From Cycas panzhihuaensis (taxonomy: Eukaryota; Cycadophyta), in contig CM041465.1 of the NCBI GenBank assembly GCA_023213395.1, forward strand, positions 162,943,741-163,007,740: a DNA stretch of 64,000 nucleotides. The letters are read 5' to 3'. Under the pieces are notes generated by a model. The model saw only the letters and a list, made by a program, of their open reading frames with translations, searched no databases and was not told the DNA's origin. Positions 26,772-38,700 of the stretch are shown in pieces. Numbering within the stretch: the first letter of the stretch is position 1; each line of letters starts with the position of its first letter. A program made the translations under genes and the position numbers.

Positions 26772-27818
26772 CATAAATAGGCTAATATTACAATATACTC
26801 CACACACTAATTACTAATACATAAATTTATCATATTACATTATTACATCAATGATGTTACATGCATGTGGTGGTGTATGTACATGTTAATGTAATTATAT
26901 CTCTATATACAACATATTTCCAAATCAGTGTCTAATGTGTGTGCGTGTGTGTGTGTATGTGTGTGTGTGGATACACACATATGAATACATCTATAGTCAA
27001 TAATTACTACAATTGTATTTTCTTTTTTAACTTCTTATAGGAATCTTTTGGTGGAGACTTCATAGTCATTGATGTTTATAAAATATGAACATTAATAAAC
27101 AATGTGTCATATGATATTTAAAGGTATCATTTTTTTATGTTGAAACACCTCTATATGCCTCTACATAAAACATTACATGTATCGGCACCGTCTTGGCAAC
27201 ACAATTTTCCATGAACAACACATGTATGAATTCCTAAAGGGAAAGATACACAAAAAAGGTGTAATATAGAATTAGTCACATAAAAATATATATTATGGTA
27301 TAACCTTTTCCTTTTGCTCAATATGCATCATCTAACTAATGCACTCGTTTGGTTATATGTTTTTATGCCAAGGTAAACATTCATTGAAAATTTGAAGGTA
27401 AACATAAGGAGCTTACATGGCAAAAGAAGTACTACATGAGAATTTTTGCTAATGACGTAGTAATCTGTAATATGCCTATCTTAGAGGAGATCAAGGTCAT
27501 AAATAAGAGTCTAAAATTATCTCATTAACTTAAGGGGCAGTGATCAAACAATGCAAAATGTATATTACATATCAATGTGAGAATTCAGCATAAATATAAA
27601 AATCTAAAATTATTAGAGATACCAAAATTTTTTAGTTAGGTCGAAAAGAGGACAACAAAACCACATACATTATGAAAATAACCAATAAATGTAAATACAC
27701 ATATACATATATAAATGTAGAGTAATCATCTCGATGTATTAATTGAATGTCTAAAGTGCAAAACATATTTCACCATGCACAAGTGTATAGATATAAAGCA
27801 TTGATTTATTTTTGGATT
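26772..27818. other. AT-rich intergenic DNA
   Basis: No gene seen. A (GT)n tract with GTGTGTGCGTGTGTGTG lies at about 26938-26970. Confidence 0.5.
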
Positions 27819-30800
27819 AATCATATGTTATTTCACCTTATAGGACGATCTATGAAAAGTCTTATGTATTCAATTTTAAAATTTTAACTACCTTAATTTT
27901 TATAAAAACTTATCTATCTAGTCTGAAAATTTAAGTTATTTCATTTCAATAAAGCCCATCTCTAATAGTATTGTTTGAGGCGCTTAAACATGTTATTTCC
28001 ATTGTAAAGTTATTCTCATCTTATTTGTTAAATCAATTATATATTTTCATCTCATATGAATAGTCAAGTAGATTGATTTAAGTATAACTATTGTAAGAGT
28101 TCAAACTTTATATGATATAGGTTGTAAGAGTTTGAAGCTTACAGAATAATCTCATATTTTTATTATTCATTAATGTAATCAACATCTTATACAAATTATT
28201 GTTTTAAATCTTTAATTTCATTCTAATCTTAAATGTCTTTTCCTTTTCTATTACTAAAATAAAAACTACGAAAAAATATATATAGCAATTATATGTATAC
28301 TTAGGTTGCTATACTTCAAGATGTGGTATTTTAAATGTAATTTGTGTTCTTTAAGGATTGCCCATGATATTCGGTCAAAAAATTATGAAATATCATTTTT
28401 GCAACTTTTTATTTTAAATGAATATTAATAGAAAGGCAATGATAACTATCAACAAAGTCTAGTTTTGCCAGTAAAAGGTATCCATTGAATTTCAACTCTA
28501 TGCATAACTCCCATGTGACAAGGTATTGGAAAGCACTCAACTTCCAACATGATTACTAGACACTTATCATTTATGATATATAAGGGCCATCCAACTTCCC
28601 TATCTGTCACTTTGACCATTGACTAGTCACACTACTTCATTCCATATGACCATTACCATTTATGATATATAGGGGCCATCCAACTTCCTTATTTGTCACT
28701 TTGACCATTAACTAGTCACATTACTTCATTCCATGTCTGTGATGTTTGCACCACTAGAGTTTTAGAGGTTCAAATGATCAATGGCACTACCCCATGGCAA
28801 TTTGCAACATATTTTACTATTACATTATGCCAACCAAAATGTCAAATCAATCATAAGGGCATGATCACCCACTGGCTACGATGATTTTCAGATATTTAGG
28901 ATTAAAGTATATCAACTCTTTTGTGTCTGTTATGTATAAAGAGTAGGGTTTTCATTCTAATTGTGCATACAAAATAGAGTCCAAATGTCTAATGCACCCA
29001 TTAATTATTGCTTTATAATATAAATTCCATAAATAGCTAATATTCCCTTGTATGCATATAAACAATGTCCTTGATAAAAAGTAGACACAATCTAGAGCTT
29101 ATTACATGGTCAACATAATAAAGGTTTAAATATTACAATCACATGTCATTTCAACTTATAGGACGATTCTATGAAAAGTCTTATGTATTTAATTTTAAAA
29201 TTTCAACTACTTTAATTTTTATAAAAAGACTTATCTATCTAGTCTTAAAATTTAAGTTATTTCATTTCAATAAAGCTCATCTTTAATAGTATTGTTGAGG
29301 GGCTTAGACATGTTATTTTCATTTTAAAGTTATTCACATCTTATTTGTTAAATCAATTATATATTTTCATCTCATATGAATAGTCAAGTAGATTGACCGA
29401 GTAGAACTACTGTAAGAGTTCAAACTTTATACGATATAGGTTGTAAGAGTTTGAGGCTTACAGAATAATCTCACTTTTTTATTATTCATTGATGTAATCA
29501 ACATCTCATACAAATTATTATTTTAAATCTTTAATTTCATTCTAATCTAAAATGGTTTTTTGTCTTTTCTATTACTAAAATGAAAACTATGAAAAAATAT
29601 ATATATCAATTATGTATACTTAGGTTGCTATACTTCAAGATGCAATATTTTAAATGTAATTTGTGTTCTTTAAGGACTAGCCATGATAATCGATCAAAAA
29701 ATTATAAAATGTCATTTTTACAACTTTTTCTTTTAAATGAATATTAATAGAAACGCAATTATAAGTTTTAAACTATTAACAAAGTTTAGTTTTACTAGTA
29801 AAAGGTGTCCATTGAATTTCAACTCTATGCACAACTCCCTTGTGACAAGGTATTGGAAAGCACTCAAGTTCCAACATGATTCCTAGCCACTTACCATTTA
29901 TGACATATAGGGGCCATCAAACTTTCCCATTTGCCACTTTGACCATTAACTGGTCACACTACTTCATTCCATGTGACCATTACCATTTATGATATATAAG
30001 GGCCATCCAACTTGCTTATCTATCACTTTGACCATTAACTAGTCATACTACTTCATTCCATGTCCGTGGCATTTGCGCTGCTAAACATTTAAAGGTTCAA
30101 ATGATCAATGGCATTATCCCATCGCAATTTGCAATATATTTTACTGCTACATAATGCCAGCCAAAATGTCAAACCAATCATAGAGGCGTGATGACCCACT
30201 AGCTACCATGATTTTCACATGTTTAGGATAAAAGTAACTCTTTTGTGCCTATTTTATGTAAAGAGTGGGTTTCTCATCCTAATTGTGCATACAAAATAGA
30301 GTCCAAATGTCTAATGCACCCATTAATTATTGCCTTATAGTATAAATTCTATAAATACTTAATATTCCTTTGTATGTGTATCAATAATGTCCTTGATAAA
30401 AAGTACACACAAACTAAAGCTTACTACATGGTCCACATGGTCAACATAATAAAGGTTTAAATATTACAATCATATGTTATTTCAACTTATAGGATGATTC
30501 TATAAAAGGTCTTATGTATTCAATTTTAAGATTTCAACTACTTTAATTTTTATAGAAAACTTGTCAATCTAGCCTTAAAATTTAAGTTATTTCATTTCAA
30601 TAAAGCCCATCTTTAATAGTATTGTTGAGGGGCTTAAACATGTTATTTTCATTTTAAAGTTATTCTCATCTTATTTGTTAAATCAATTATATATTTTCAT
30701 CTCATATGAATAGTCAAGTAAACTGACTGAGTAGAACTATTGTAAGAGTTCAAACTTTATACAATATAGGTTGTAAGAGTATGAAGCTTACATAATAATC

Positions 30801-31786
30801 TCATTTTTTTATTATTCATTGATGTAATCAACATCTCATACAAATTATTGTTTTAAATCTTTAATTTCATTCTCTTAATGGGTTTTTCCTTTTCTATTAC
30901 TAAAATGAAAACTATGAAAAAATATATAGAACAATTATGTGTATACTTAGGTTGCCATACTTTAAGATGCAATATTTTAAATGTAATTCGTGTTCTTTAA
31001 GGATTATCCATAATAATCGATTAAAAAAATTATGAAATATCATTTTTACAATTTTTTTTAAAATATTAATAGAAAGGCAATGATAAGTTTTAAACTACCA
31101 TCAAAGTTTAGTTTTACTAGTAAAAGGTGTCCATTGAATTTCAACTCTATGCACAACTCCCTTGTGACAAGGTATTAGAAAGCACTTAATTTCCAACATG
31201 ATTCCTAGCCACTTACCATTAATGATATATAGGGGCCATCCAACTTCCCTATCTGTCACTTTGACCATTAACTAGTCACACTACTTCATTCCATGTGACC
31301 ATTACCATTTATGATATATAAGGGCCATCCAACTTCCTTCTCTAACACTTTGACCATTAACTAGTCACACTACTTCATTCCATGTCCGTGATGTTTGCAT
31401 CACTAAAGTTTTAAAGGTTTAAATGATCAATGGCACTATCCCATGGCAATTTGCAACATATTTTACTAGTACATGATGCCAGCCAAAATGTCAAACCAAT
31501 CATAGGGGCATGATCACCTACAAGCTGCTATGATTTTCACATATTTAGGAAAAGATTATCTCAACTCTTTTGTGCCTGTTGTGTATAAAGAGTGGGTTTT
31601 TCATCCTAATTGTGAATACAAAATATAGTCCAAATGTCTAATGCACCCCTTAATTATTGTTTTATAGTATAAATTCTGTAAATAGCTAATATTCCATTGT
31701 ATGAGTATCAACAATGTCCTTGATAAAAGGTAGACACAAAGTAGAGCTTACTACATGGACCACATAATAAAGGTTTACATATTACA
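27819..31786. repeat. Three tandem copies of a 1.32-kb unit
   Basis: The copies span about 27819-29136, 29137-30467 and 30468-31786, each opening with a version of AATCATATGTTATTTCA then CTTATAGGA. Landmarks recur in order in each: TTATTTCATTTCAATAAAG, CAAATTATT, GGAAAGCACT, GGGGCCATCCAACTTCC, AGTCCAAATGTCTAATGCAC. Within every unit a segment of about 90 bp around ACCATTTATGATATATA and CATTACTTCATTCCATG is itself duplicated. I see no open frame kept across copies, so this looks like a local satellite-like expansion of non-coding DNA. Confidence 0.93.
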
Positions 31787-33269
31787 AACTTTTAGCATAA
31801 GATTGTTTCATTATTGTTTCCTCTCAAATTGAGCCATCTATAGGCATCAGATACAAATAATGAAAATGTAAGTTTCTAAAGTATAGATTAATCATAATGG
31901 TCAGAAGACCTATCCAAAAACATATCTCAAAGATGCGACATGCATCTCTCCTATCAATAAGTGATCACAATGGAGAATGTCCTAAGCAAATGTTCCCCTA
32001 TATTCAAATACACAAAAAACAGATGGGATTTCTTAGAACCTAGAGGTAGTGTTACTCAAAAACTGTGTATGCTTTAAAGATAACATTTACCAAAATATAG
32101 AATAAATTTACACAAATACCAAAGCCAACTATCATTTCCCATTTTTAAAGCTAATTACAACTATTTCAATTATGCAATCATAACTCTTGGCATCCACCTG
32201 ACATGGTTCTATAATGCACAAAATAACTATAGAAGGTCACAAGAGATTGTAAAGGAAATTGTTGGAGCTACAATCCTCATACAAATGCAGCCACCATCAC
32301 CCGAAGCAAAATGAAGAGATGCCTGATGACATTACCATCTACCATCATGTTGCAACTACCACAATGAAAATAATAACTAAGATTTTGTGCTTTTATATAT
32401 GCCAATACATGCTTGTGGCAAATGATTGGCACAACCACATCTCCATTGTATAGGTAGAAAGACAGGCTAATAAATAATAAATAATACTAATGCATACTAT
32501 ATAATAGTCTAGAAGTGTTGATAAACACTCTTAATTTTGATATGGGCAATGGCCATTAAAAACGTAATTTCACCGAAAGACAACAAATTATGCATCTATG
32601 CATAAACAACTCTACACACCATCGAAGGATCTTCAAACATTTTTCTCCATCTACCAATGCACGTTGGAATTTTCCCCTTGTTTTTCTTCCTTGATGCAGA
32701 GATTATGTATTTAATGCACGTTAGAGTTTCCCCCTTCTTATTACCCTTAAACTTCACCCAATTGTTTTTACCTTTCCACATGGATTGCATGTAGAAATTC
32801 ATGATGATTTTTGTGAAATTTTTTGTTTTTCTTTTTCCCTTTTTTTTTCCTATTTTTGTTTACAATTACTCCCACTGCATGCCATGGAGTAAATGGTCAA
32901 GGGCAAAGTTAGTTGAAAGTGCCTATCAACAACAAAATACATGTATACACACATACAATGATTTTAATAATGAAGGTTAAGATTATTATTATTATTATTA
33001 TTCAATTCCTTTTTTAAGAGTGAATAGGCAAATATTTTAGATGCTTTTGCCTCTATACTCATATGCTCTCCTAAATTGATAAATCATATGCGCCTTCAAT
33101 AAATAATATATAAATCAAGAATGTTATTAATTTTGCACATATAAATATGTGTGTCGATGTGTTTATTGTGCCACATGTATACGTGTGCTGTATATATATA
33201 TATATATAAAACTATGACTACAACATCTGAATATATAAGTCTATTATTTCATATATTGATATATTTTAC
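31787..33269. other. Intergenic DNA left of the nested transposons
   Basis: No gene recognised. Its right edge (33265-33269, TTTAC) is the left target duplication of the nested copia element. Confidence 0.5.
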
Positions 33270-33586
33270 TAATAAAATCAAGGGATAAAGGGAATAGAAT
33301 AACATTGCAAGAAGAAAACCATCAATCTCGTGAAGATGGTAGTGTTAATGAACATCAAGGTCTTCATACCCCATGAATAAATATGTGAGTGAGAGTGATT
33401 TAGCACACCCTTCAAAGTCAGTACTCGCATTAACAAATGCGAGATATGATGCCGCTAAGATCTGACATAATGCGACTAAGATTTGACATAGTGTCGCCAC
33501 AATATCTCCACGATCTAGGTTATCACCCCAATGCAGATAATCTCCCCGAGGTGGATATGAGCCCCAATATGGGCATTATTCCAAGA
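33270..33586 (-). repeat. 3' LTR of the nested copia element
   Basis: It aligns with 52388-52711. Just inside it (33587-33597) the minus strand reads TGGGGGAGAAA, a good polypurine tract. Confidence 0.9.
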
Positions 33587-33597
33587 TTTCTCCCCCA

Positions 33598-33901
33598 TAA
33601 TGTTCATTTAAGAATTCAAGTTTCTCTCTAAATTTGATAGAGTTTATTAAACTAAGTGCATTTGTGAATATGTCTACCACTTGTTCTTTAGTGCTATAAT
33701 AAACCAATTTCAATTCACCTTACTATATTAACTCTCTAATAAAGTGATATGTTTTAATGTGTTTTATCCTGCCATGAAACACCAAATTCCTAGTTATCTA
33801 AATAACACTTTGATTATTACAAAGCAACTGAGTGAGACCAACATGTTCTTCTTGTAAATCTTGAAGTAATCTTCTAAGCCATACTATTTTATATGCTTAC
33901 T
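33598..33901 (-). pseudogene. RNase H C-terminal part of the nested copia element
   Basis: The minus strand gives VWLRRLLQDLQ, LLCNNQSV, then KHIKTYHFIREL, YYSTKEQVVDIFTNAL and KFREKLEF, the standard tail of copia RNase H. Stops interrupt it. It is cut at 33902 by the inserted LTR element and resumes upstream at 37430. Confidence 0.88.
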
Positions 33902-34243
33902 TTTTAGAAAATAAGCATGCAAAGCTCTATACCATGTTAGAAAAATAATATGATATGCATGCAATAAACAAACTAAGATAGTGAGTTAATGATACAATAA
34001 TGAATCACAAAGAAAATGAAATATATACAAATGAACACAAAATATAGAGAAATGGTCAAAACTCAAATTAGAATGAATGATAATGTATATACTTATAGTA
34101 TAAGTTCACCATCAATAAAAGAACCTCATAGATCAATCTTAGAGGTAACACATATATCTATGTGGCTCGTAACCTTAAATATAAAATACACATAAAGAGA
34201 GTGTATATATGAGTGATTATATAATTGAGTATTACATCCAAAA
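33902..34243 (-). repeat. 3' LTR of the gene-carrying element
   Basis: It aligns with 37082-37429 over its whole length, for example TGAGTTAATGATA..A and AACCTCAT.G.TCAATCTTAGAGGTA. Confidence 0.85.
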
Positions 34244-35500
34244 TTTTTCCCATGTAATAGCCAATTAAATAATGAAATATCACATCAAATGATAAATACC
34301 AAGTCTTTAAATAAATATTGGATAAGTTGCTACAATAATATAATCAACTCATGATGTCCATATAAATAGAACACCATCCACCGGACCACATGGATAACCA
34401 ACAATTGTGATCGCCAATTAACTAGAATGTTCTTTTACATGCGTAGTTCAATTAACGCAAGCAAGAATAGTTGTAAAGGAGTCCCACCTCTTGCTTAAAT
34501 GAGATAATGTAATCAGTCTTCAAATAAGTTGGATCATAATCTGTTGTAATAATAAAATCAACTACTAATATCTATATGAAGAGAACATCATCCACCAAAC
34601 CACATGAGTAACTGGCCATTATGACCACTAGTTAACTAGGATGTTCCTTTGCATATATAATTCAATCAATGCCAAAAAGAGTAGTTGTAAAAGAGGCCCA
34701 CATTTTACTTAAATAAAAAATGCAAAATCTCCAAATAACTATATGATCTCAAATTACCTCTATGGTCTAAAAACATCCCTCTTTAAGCTTACATCATGTC
34801 ACAATGGGCTAAAAATCCAATAATAAATGCTAATACATGACTTAACAGATAGATGTGACTCAAGTATAACATGAATGATTCTCTCATATAATAAAGTTTA
34901 ATATAAAATAGATTCTCTAAAGCCAAAGTATGAGACCTTAATACATGTTATTCCCCCCATTTGAGATACATCATATCAACAAATATGATTGAACCTTTAA
35001 AAATACATGTATGTACATAAAAAAACTGAAAAAATAAAGAAAAATAAAATTTTAAGGAAAAATTTTGACTTTGACTCAAAATTTCTATATTAAATCAACT
35101 CCAAATAATATCAAGTGGCATGTCAAATGAAAACACTTTTAGTTACAAATCCAATGCAATTGACGGCACTGAAAATAGAGTCTGTATGCTCAAGTTATAG
35201 TTAAAACAGTAACAAGGACTCCATAAAAACTGAAATTTTAGAGGTTTAGCCCCTTTCACTAGTTGACTGAAGGTCATATGGCACCTCCATACGAATAGGT
35301 CTTGTGGGCTAAAGGGGTTGGGCAAATTTCAAATATTTATCCAATCTTACTAGTTTAATTTTTTCAACCGCAAAAGAAATTAAGCCGATTTCATAAAAAT
35401 TTATGTCTGCCTCCTCAAGAAAAAACTTAATCACGCCCAAATTAAAAAATTTAAAACATTGATATCAACCTTAATATTTAGTGTTCTAAAAAAGACTTTT
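34244..35500. other. Interior of the gene-carrying element, 3' side
   Basis: AT-rich, no coding frame recognised. 34300-34490 and 34500-34700 look like two diverged copies of one segment: each has ACCACATG then a GTAACTGGCC or GATAACCAAC word, GTTAACTAG or ATTAACTAGAATGTTC, and an AGTTGTAAA. That suggests an old tandem duplication of about 200 bp. Confidence 0.4.
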
Positions 35501-35539
35501 TAGCCATTTTGCTCTGCACGCAGTCGCCATTATTCTTGT

Positions 35540-36130
35540 GTTACAGGGGCGGCAATGGAAGATATTGAGCCAATGATTGTGGTTATGCCCTGCTCGACAA
35601 AGCATGTTTCTAAGGGAAATTTTTCACTCAGTACCATCCATCCCAAAGATCCCCATGACCATCTAAATGCAGCAACAAATAAATAGATGGTTATCACCAC
35701 CAATACAGAGAAGCCCTTGGAGAGGTCCTTATCTCCTCCAAACTTCACTATGTCTATCGATTTCTGAATCGGTTCAGCATGGTTAATGGGTGGTACTATT
35801 TTCTTCCAAAACCAATGTTTTCTCCACTAAATAATCATCTCTTCGATGGGTACCCCCTTGGTTTCTAGTAATAGAAAGTATACAAAAGCAGTCACGATAT
35901 AAATTTGACCTGCAAAGAAGAGAAATATTCCATACTTGAATGCACATAGAAGAGAAAGGAAGAACTTCCATACTTGAATGCACATAGAAGAGAAAGGAAG
36001 AACTATGCAATGATAAAAGTGAAGAGAAGGTTGACAGCCATGGTTTGCTTATCATTTTCCGTTAGTGGTATGACTATACACAGATGAAATCCTAGTATAT
36101 TCATCGCCTTTCTCTGTCTGTGTTTCTGAA
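35540..36130 (-). pseudogene. Scrambled sugar-transporter (STP/MST family) fragments
   Basis: STP proteins are 12-helix plasma-membrane proton/hexose symporters. On the minus strand three pieces of one are seen in the wrong order. First (about 36110-36060) is a short AMNILGFHLC segment that resembles helix 5. Next (36050-35790) comes [12 protein letters not shown], then [18 protein letters not shown] and [10 protein letters not shown], with WRKHWFWKKIVPP: helices 11-12 and the C-terminus. Last (35748-35570) is KFGGDKDLSKGFSVLVV and RWSWGSLGWMVLSEKFPLET: helix 10 and the PLET signature, which should precede the second piece. Stops fall after FIIA and after EEMII. A 38-bp tandem duplication breaks the second piece. 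No introns are evident within pieces. It is a dead, rearranged gene capture. Confidence 0.85.
35928..36003. repeat. 38-bp perfect tandem duplication in the transporter fragment
   Basis: 35928-35965 and 35966-36003 are identical (unit begins TTCCATACTTGAATGC). Because 38 is not a multiple of three it shifts the transporter frame. Confidence 0.97.
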
Positions 36131-37069
36131 AGCATTCGATTCAAACGAATTTGGTTAGTATAATTTGGCATAAAAACACTCCTGAATTTTGTTTTCTGTT
36201 TGTTTGTTTCTATGTTATAGGCGGCGGCGAGATGGCTACAGTGAACAAAGGATGGCAGTGACTTCTATATCATTATCCAGGACTTTAAATCTTTTGACTC
36301 ATAATGGAAAATGGCATGTGAACGTGTCAATTCTACACTATGGTCTCATTCTTCACAATCTTGGAGTTTACATAGACAATCAATAGTTGTAGCAGCAACA
36401 TCCACAATTGATGTTATAAACAGTTATGACAAGACCTTTTATTTTTTTTGTATATTCCATGCAATAGATTTGATGTGCTTGACACCCTCTTACTGATAAC
36501 AGATTTGTTGTTTATTTAAGGTGATTAGGCCTACATTTGGAGTTCCTTTGCAATAATTTTTTGCTTCAAACAATACACTTCAAATATGTGTTTTTCAACT
36601 TTTGAATCAGAACCTACATGTTATAAAATGGACCCATATGCAGCGTAAAATATGGTCACAAAAAGCATAAATTTGCAACTTCAAAACAACTCTATAACTT
36701 TAAAATCTCGAAAAAATAGGCTTAAAAAACAATCCTAAAACAGCATCAAAACATGCTTCAAAGTAGTCTTCAATAATAGCTCTAAATAAGTTTTAAATAG
36801 CCCTTAAACAATAAAATAACTCATTTAAATTTTAAAAAATAATGATAAAATAGTATCAAATACTTCAAAAAAGTCTCTTAAAAAATGTGCATAAAGTGCA
36901 ACAGAAGTTGGCTTCAAATAACTTGAAATAATTCTTCAAATGAATAATGAATAGGTCACTAATTAGGCACAATACAGGTTCTTTAAAAATTTGATGAGGC
37001 TTCTAAAAAGTCAAAAGGATAACATGTACAAAGACTCTATAATGTTTCCTTCAAGAATTCAAACCTTAG
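36131..37069. other. Interior of the gene-carrying element, 5' side
   Basis: 36131-36500 is of mixed composition and includes TTATAGGCGGCGGCGAGATGG, which resembles a splice acceptor and start of an exon on the plus strand, but the frame after it is not recognisable. 36600-37069 is AT-rich and probably leader. Confidence 0.35.
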
Positions 37070-37429
37070 AATCTGATACCATATTAGAAAATAAACATAT
37101 AAAGCTCTATACCATGTTAGAAAAATAATATGCTATGCATATAATAGATAAACTAAGATGGTAAGTTAATGATATAACAATGAAGCACAAAGAAGATGAA
37201 ATATATACAAATGAACTCTTAATACAGAGAAATAACTAAAATTCAAAATAAAATAAATGATAATATATATACGTATAATACAAGCTCACCATCAATGAGG
37301 GAACCTCATTGGTCAATCTTAGAGGTAGCACACATCTCTATATGACTCATAATCTCAAATATAAAATATACATAAATGTAAAGAGAGTGTATATAAGAGT
37401 GATTATGTAATTGAGTATTACACCCAACA
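37070..37429 (-). repeat. Primer-binding site and 5' LTR of the gene-carrying element
   Basis: The LTR is 37082-37429 (348 bp). The primer-binding site at 37070-37081 reads TGGTATCAGATT on the minus strand, ten bases of which match the initiator tRNA-Met site. Confidence 0.82.
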
Positions 37430-37904
37430 TTGATAAAGTTGTTTTGTATTCTGCTTTTATCATAGATAAAGATATTGTTGCATATTTTTTTAAACTCCAT
37501 GTTATTGTTGTTGAACCCAAACTGAATGTATGTATGTCCTGAAGTAGATTTCTTGTCATCTGCATAACCTACCAAGTCTAAGTTTGTATAGCCAACCAAT
37601 CTGTAGTCCTCTAAAAACCTATAATGTAATCCATATCCAATAGTACCTTTGATATACCTAAGAATTCTCTTGGTCACTTACCAATGTTTTATCTTAGGCT
37701 CATGCATAAATCTAAAAACCATATTAACTACATACATAATGTCTGATCGAATTAAAGTCAAGTAAATTAGACTATTTATTAGATGCCTATATAGTATATG
37801 ATCAATTGATTCTGATTCCTCAAACTTGGGCAATTTCAACTCAACCTCTCTTGGAATTGCAAGTGGCTTGCAATTATTCATGTTAAGCTTGTCCAATAGG
37901 TTCA

Positions 37905-37974
<70 letters not shown>

Positions 37975-38700
37975 ATATCCTAATTTCATCTTGTCAAACT
38001 CCAATGCCTAAGAAGTAATGCATTAATCCCAAGTCCACCATCTCAAATTCTTTGCACATATCTTTCTTGAATATTTGAGACAAGTGATCACTATTTCCAA
38101 TGTATACCAAATCATCAACATATAAGCCCACAATTAGTATGGAGTTTCCTTCTAATTTGATGTATAAATTGAGATTTGATTTGGTTATTTCGAATCCTTT
38201 ATCTTTGAAATATTTATCAATCCTAGAGCACCATGCTCTTAAGTGCTTACTTAAGTCCATACAAGACCTTTTTAAGTTTGTAGACCTTATTTTTCTTCTC
38301 CTTTCACTTCAAATCCTTTATGTTGTTGGATATAATTTTTTTCATCTACATAGTCATTTAAGAAAATACTTTTTACATATATTTGTTGTACTGTCCAACC
38401 TTGTTGTGCAATTAAGACCATGATTAATCAGGTTGTTTCTAACCTTATCATAAGTGCAAATGTCCCATTATAATCTATGCACTTAATTTGAGCGTAACCT
38501 TTTGTAACTAAACTTGCCTTATATTTATCAATAGATCCATCTAATTTATACTTGATCTTATAAACCCATATAGTCCCCATGGCATTCTTGTTAGGTGGCA
38601 GATCCACTAACTCCCATGTATCATTATACTCTCTTTTCATTGTTGTCTTCCATCATTCTTAATCGTTTACCTCTTCAAAGTTGTGAAGCTCATTAAACTC
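37430..38700 (-). pseudogene. RT and start of RNase H of the nested copia element
   Basis: On the minus strand: NAMGTIWVYKIKYKLDGSI (38600-38540) opens the RT. 38260-37994 carries LIVGLYVDDLVYIGNSDHL with the YVDD box intact at 38111-38122, then VDLGLMHYFLG. 38004-37678 carries LDKLNMNNCKPLAIP. 37677-37430 carries the start of RNase H with GYADDKKSTSGHT and SLKKYATISLSMIKAEY. A part between about 38270 and 38420 is out of frame. An in-frame AT/AG microsatellite is embedded at 37905-37971. RNase H is cut at 37430. Confidence 0.9.
37905..37971. repeat. (AT)n(AG)n microsatellite inside the RT frame
   Basis: About 26 bases of AT followed by about 40 of AG. On the minus strand it reads through as a run of Ser-Leu then Tyr-Ile without breaking the 109-codon frame 38004-37678. 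Confidence 0.95.

Larger units (their letters stand above)
33902..37429 (-). mobile_element. Non-autonomous LTR element carrying sugar-transporter gene pieces
   Basis: Two 342-348 bp repeats (33902-34243 and 37082-37429) share ATAAAGCTCTATACCATG-type sequence and end, on the minus strand, with a TGTTGGGTGTAATACTC start. A primer-binding site abuts the right copy (37070-37081, complement TGGTATCAGATT). The element interrupts copia RNase H exactly: TEAEY-type sequence ends at 37430 and VWLRRLL-type sequence resumes at 33901. The five flanking bases (TTACT and TTGAT) agree at only three positions, so the target duplication is worn or my boundary is off by a base or two. The 2.84-kb interior contains no gag or pol but does contain rearranged STP transporter sequence. 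Confidence 0.82.

Noticed and set aside
32259-32802. Small frames (64 and 68 codons) in the spacer left of the nest
   Set aside because: No recognisable domain, no conserved context and lengths expected by chance.
33437-33631. 64-codon plus-strand frame similar to one at 52571-52801
   Set aside because: The similarity exists because both lie in the two LTRs of the nested copia element. It is not a gene family.
34143-37430. The right-hand 348-bp repeat as the 3' LTR of the surrounding copia element
   Set aside because: The outer copia's own LTRs (33270 and 52388) have a perfect target duplication, and RNase H resumes on the far side of 33902. The 342-348 bp repeats therefore bound a separate insertion.
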